From Natronomonas gomsonensis (GTDB lineage Archaea; Halobacteriota; Halobacteria; Halobacteriales; Haloarculaceae): a DNA stretch of 64,000 nt. A model generated the notes under the pieces. The model saw only the letters and a list, made by a program, of their open reading frames with translations. It did not search any database and had not been told where the DNA came from. A program made the position numbers and the translations under genes. Where the stretch lies: NCBI RefSeq assembly GCF_013391635.1, contig NZ_JACAWU010000002.1, forward strand, positions 620,001 through 684,000, read 5' to 3'. This document shows, piece by piece, positions 62,348 through 64,000 of the stretch (position 1 is its first letter; every line of letters starts with the position of its first letter).

Positions 62348-62796
62348 AAGTCCGGAAGGTCGTCGGGAGCTTCGTATTCGGCCTCCCAGTCGATGTATTC
62401 CTCTTTCAGCGTCCGGCTGACCGTGTCGCCGAACTCGGCCAGCGCCGCGTTGATACCGGACACCGTCTCCCAGGAGTTCAATTCGGGGTGGAGTTCCCGC
62501 TCGCGCCAGTCCTCCGGGATGCCGGGGGCGTGGTAGCCAACCCGGTCGGCGAAGTCGTCCCAGAAGAAATCGAACTCGGCGAATAGGCCGAGCTCCTTGG
62601 CGACGGCGAACTCCTCGGCGTCGAGGTCGGTGTGTGCCGCCCACTCATCGAAGGCATCGTCCCAGGCGCCGTCGGCGAGTAACTCCTCCAGTTCCTCGCG
62701 GCGGTACTCTGTCCCCTGTACGTCCACGTCGTCGTACTCGCCGGTGTCGACCTCCGGCAGTTCGGGCGGTGCGGGCGCGTCGACGTTCAGTCCCAT
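62344..62796 (-). CDS. Acidic haloarchaeal protein, unknown function
   Basis: 150 residues, rich in Trp, Asp and Glu, soluble. Visible segments are LPEVDTGEYDDVDVQGTEYR, REELEELLADGAWDDAFDEW and EFAVAKELGLFAEFDFFWDD; these look helical with acidic surfaces. It has no signal or cysteine motif and I do not recognise the family. ATG 62796 is used because the upstream in-frame extension is Arg-rich and atypical of the proteome. Its stop overlaps the PEBP gene stop at CTAG. Confidence 0.72.
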   Translation of the reverse strand: MGLNVDAPAPPELPEVDTGEYDDVDVQGTEYRREELEELLADGAWDDAFDEWAAHTDLDAEEFAVAKELGLFAEFDFFWDDFADRVGYHAPGIPEDWRERELHPELNSWETVSGINAALAEFGDTVSRTLKEEYIDWEAEYEAPDDLPDF

Positions 62797-62900
62797 ACCG
62801 GCCGTACGTCGGGGAGGATGAAACCACCTCCGACGAACCCCGACGTGGAACACGGCACGGCTCACCCACGTTTAACACCGGTGACGGAGTACCTCCGGAC

Positions 62901-63320
62901 ATGCGTATCCTAGTTCCGTACGACGGCGCCGAGCAGGCCCGAAAGGCGCTCGACCACGCGGTCGAGCGCTACGGCGACGGCGAAATCGTCCTCCTGTACG
63001 TTCAGGACTTAGTCGCGGCGGGGTACGAGGCCTCCCCCGGGGCGGCACTGCCGGGGTACTGGAAGGAGTGGTACGAGGAGGCTCAAACCGAGGCCGAACA
63101 GTTGTTCGAGGAAGCACAAGCGCGCGTCGATGTGGACCTCGAGACCGAATCCGTCGTCGGCCGCCCGGAACGGGCAATCGTCGAGTACGTCGATGACAAC
63201 CCGGTCGACGCCGTCGTCATCGGGAGCCACGGCCGCAGCGGCGTCTCCCGGATTCTCCTCGGCAGCGTCGCGGAGACGGTCGTCCGCCGGTCGCCGGTTC
63301 CCGTTACCGTCGTCCGCTAG
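62901..63320 (+). CDS. Universal stress protein UspA family
   Basis: 139-residue nucleotide-binding alpha/beta protein. MRILVPYDGAEQARKALDHA begins the fold, EIVLLYVQDLV follows, and the ATP-binding signature G-2x-G-9x-G-[ST] is present in GSHGRSGVSRILLGSVAE. VVRRSPVPVTVVR is the final strand. ATG 62901 has a TATA-like CGTTTAACAC (62868-62877) 27 bases before it, although the frame is open upstream. It shares a CTAG with the convergent thioesterase stop. Confidence 0.93.
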   Translation: MRILVPYDGAEQARKALDHAVERYGDGEIVLLYVQDLVAAGYEASPGAALPGYWKEWYEEAQTEAEQLFEEAQARVDVDLETESVVGRPERAIVEYVDDNPVDAVVIGSHGRSGVSRILLGSVAETVVRRSPVPVTVVR

Positions 63321-63757
63321 CGCGGCGCGTCGTCGAGCGCCTCCTCCAGAAGCTCTTCGCCCCGCTCCGAGGAGACGGTCAGTTCGGGCACCGTCGTCGT
63401 CGTTCGGTCGTCGTCTATCGCCACGAACACCATGTAGGACTCGGTTGTGAGCTGTGTCTCCTCTCGCCCGGGGTTCTCCCGATACACACGCGTCCTGATG
63501 TGGATGCTGCTCGTTCCGGCGCGGAAGACGTAGGACTTGACGAGGGCGACGTCGCCGACCTCGATGGGGCGCTTGAAGTTCACCTCGTCCATGTGGGCCG
63601 TCACGCAGGTCTCCCCGGAGAAGTGCATCGCGCTCATCGCACCGGCTTCGTCCATCCACTTCATCACGTTCCCCCCGTGGGCGGTGTCGAGGTTGTTCGC
63701 GTGGTTCGGTTGGACGATCCACCTGTTCTCGATGAGCGTGTCCAGTAGGTCCGTCAT
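63317..63757 (-). CDS. Acyl-CoA thioesterase (hotdog fold)
   Basis: 146 residues of the YciA/acyl-CoA hydrolase branch. VQPNHANNLDTAHGGNVMKW, MDEAGAMSAMHFSGETCVTA and VNFKRPIEVGDVALVKSYVF carry the hotdog helix and the catalytic Asp/Asn region. It hydrolyses acyl-CoA esters; chain-length preference is unknown. ATG 63757 is chosen because the upstream in-frame stretch lacks family features and a weak TATA-like CTTTTCACG is near 63784. Confidence 0.88.
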   Translation of the reverse strand: MTDLLDTLIENRWIVQPNHANNLDTAHGGNVMKWMDEAGAMSAMHFSGETCVTAHMDEVNFKRPIEVGDVALVKSYVFRAGTSSIHIRTRVYRENPGREETQLTTESYMVFVAIDDDRTTTTVPELTVSSERGEELLEEALDDAPR

Positions 63758-63877
63758 CGCCGGTGTATCGGACGGCCGGCGTGAAAAGACCAGTCGGTTC
63801 CCTAGGGTCCCAATCGGGAGCCACCCCTCCGAGTTCGTCCCGACACACGTAAGCCGCTCGCCCGACTGAACCCGACA

Positions 63878-64000
63878 ATGAGCGAAGACGTCGAGGAGGG
63901 CTCCGTCCAGGTCGTCGGGACGGCGCACGTCTCCGAGGCGAGTGTCGAAGAGGTCGAGGACGTCATCGACGAGGAACGACCGGACGTGGTCGCCATCGAA
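63878..64000 (+). CDS. TraB-like family protein, N-terminal fragment (continues past window)
   Basis: The window ends inside this gene; 41 residues are visible. GSVQVVGTAHVSEASVEEVE and RPDVVAIE match the start of archaeal TraB/GumN-like proteins, membrane-linked putative peptidases named after the enterococcal pheromone-shutdown protein; the GTAH motif holds a likely metal-binding His. A TATA-like ACGTAAGCC lies about 27 bases upstream of ATG 63878. Confidence 0.8.
   Translation, partial: MSEDVEEGSVQVVGTAHVSEASVEEVEDVIDEERPDVVAIE

Overview
The window is chromosomal DNA of a haloarchaeon (class Halobacteria). It is GC-rich, the proteins are acidic, most genes have a TATA-like element about 27 bases before the start codon and so are probably leaderless, and there are Tat lipoproteins, a halocyanin, an archaellum operon, a HEWD-family protein and an F420-dependent oxidoreductase of a type I associate with Natronomonas. 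I cannot fix the genus. I saw no tRNA, rRNA, CRISPR array or insertion sequence.

Layout. 1-6.4 kb: housekeeping genes (hflX end, moaC, nnr, acylphosphatase, OGG-type DNA glycosylase, UPF0212, UPF0058, aIF2-beta, a DUF5799-like protein). 6.4-14.6 kb: branched-chain amino acid biosynthesis on the minus strand, ilvB-ilvN-ilvC-small ORF-leuC-leuD-leuB as one tightly overlapping operon, with leuA upstream on its own promoter. leuA as written has a 5-prime frameshift. The ilvB leader holds a 24-codon hydrophobic ORF that runs into a perfect hairpin, laid out like a transcription attenuator.

15.1-37.7 kb: a cell-surface glycan island entered through an AT-rich gap. It has a LamG lipoprotein, two paralogous beta-helix-like proteins, UDP-GlcNAc 2-epimerase, two GT4 and two GT2 glycosyltransferases, a GINT1-like fusion protein coupled to a polytopic membrane protein, a GT2 with a long extra N-terminus, a Gfo/Idh oxidoreductase, a sugar epimerase and a Wzx-type flippase. 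A halocyanin, small membrane proteins and a truncated 7TM sensor lie among them. Together they could make sugar nucleotides, assemble a lipid-linked glycan, flip it and display it at the surface.

37.7-49.8 kb: mixed metabolism (PQQ-type sugar dehydrogenase, gamma carbonic anhydrase, PNPOx-like protein, thiC, glpK, saccharopine-dehydrogenase-like reductase, F420 oxidoreductase, nucleotidyltransferase, epimerase), an unusual pilin with a bactofilin-like stalk and a membrane-anchored double winged-helix protein.

49.9-58.9 kb: archaellum locus: PadR-like regulator preceded by a 9-codon ORF, two tandem archaellins on the minus strand, and arlCE-F-G-H-I-J plus arlD on the plus strand; a 16-bp perfect palindrome sits just before arlCE. 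58.9-64 kb: katG, cutA, HEWD protein, a PEBP lipoprotein, UspA, a thioesterase and the start of a TraB-like gene; two convergent pairs here end in a shared CTAG.
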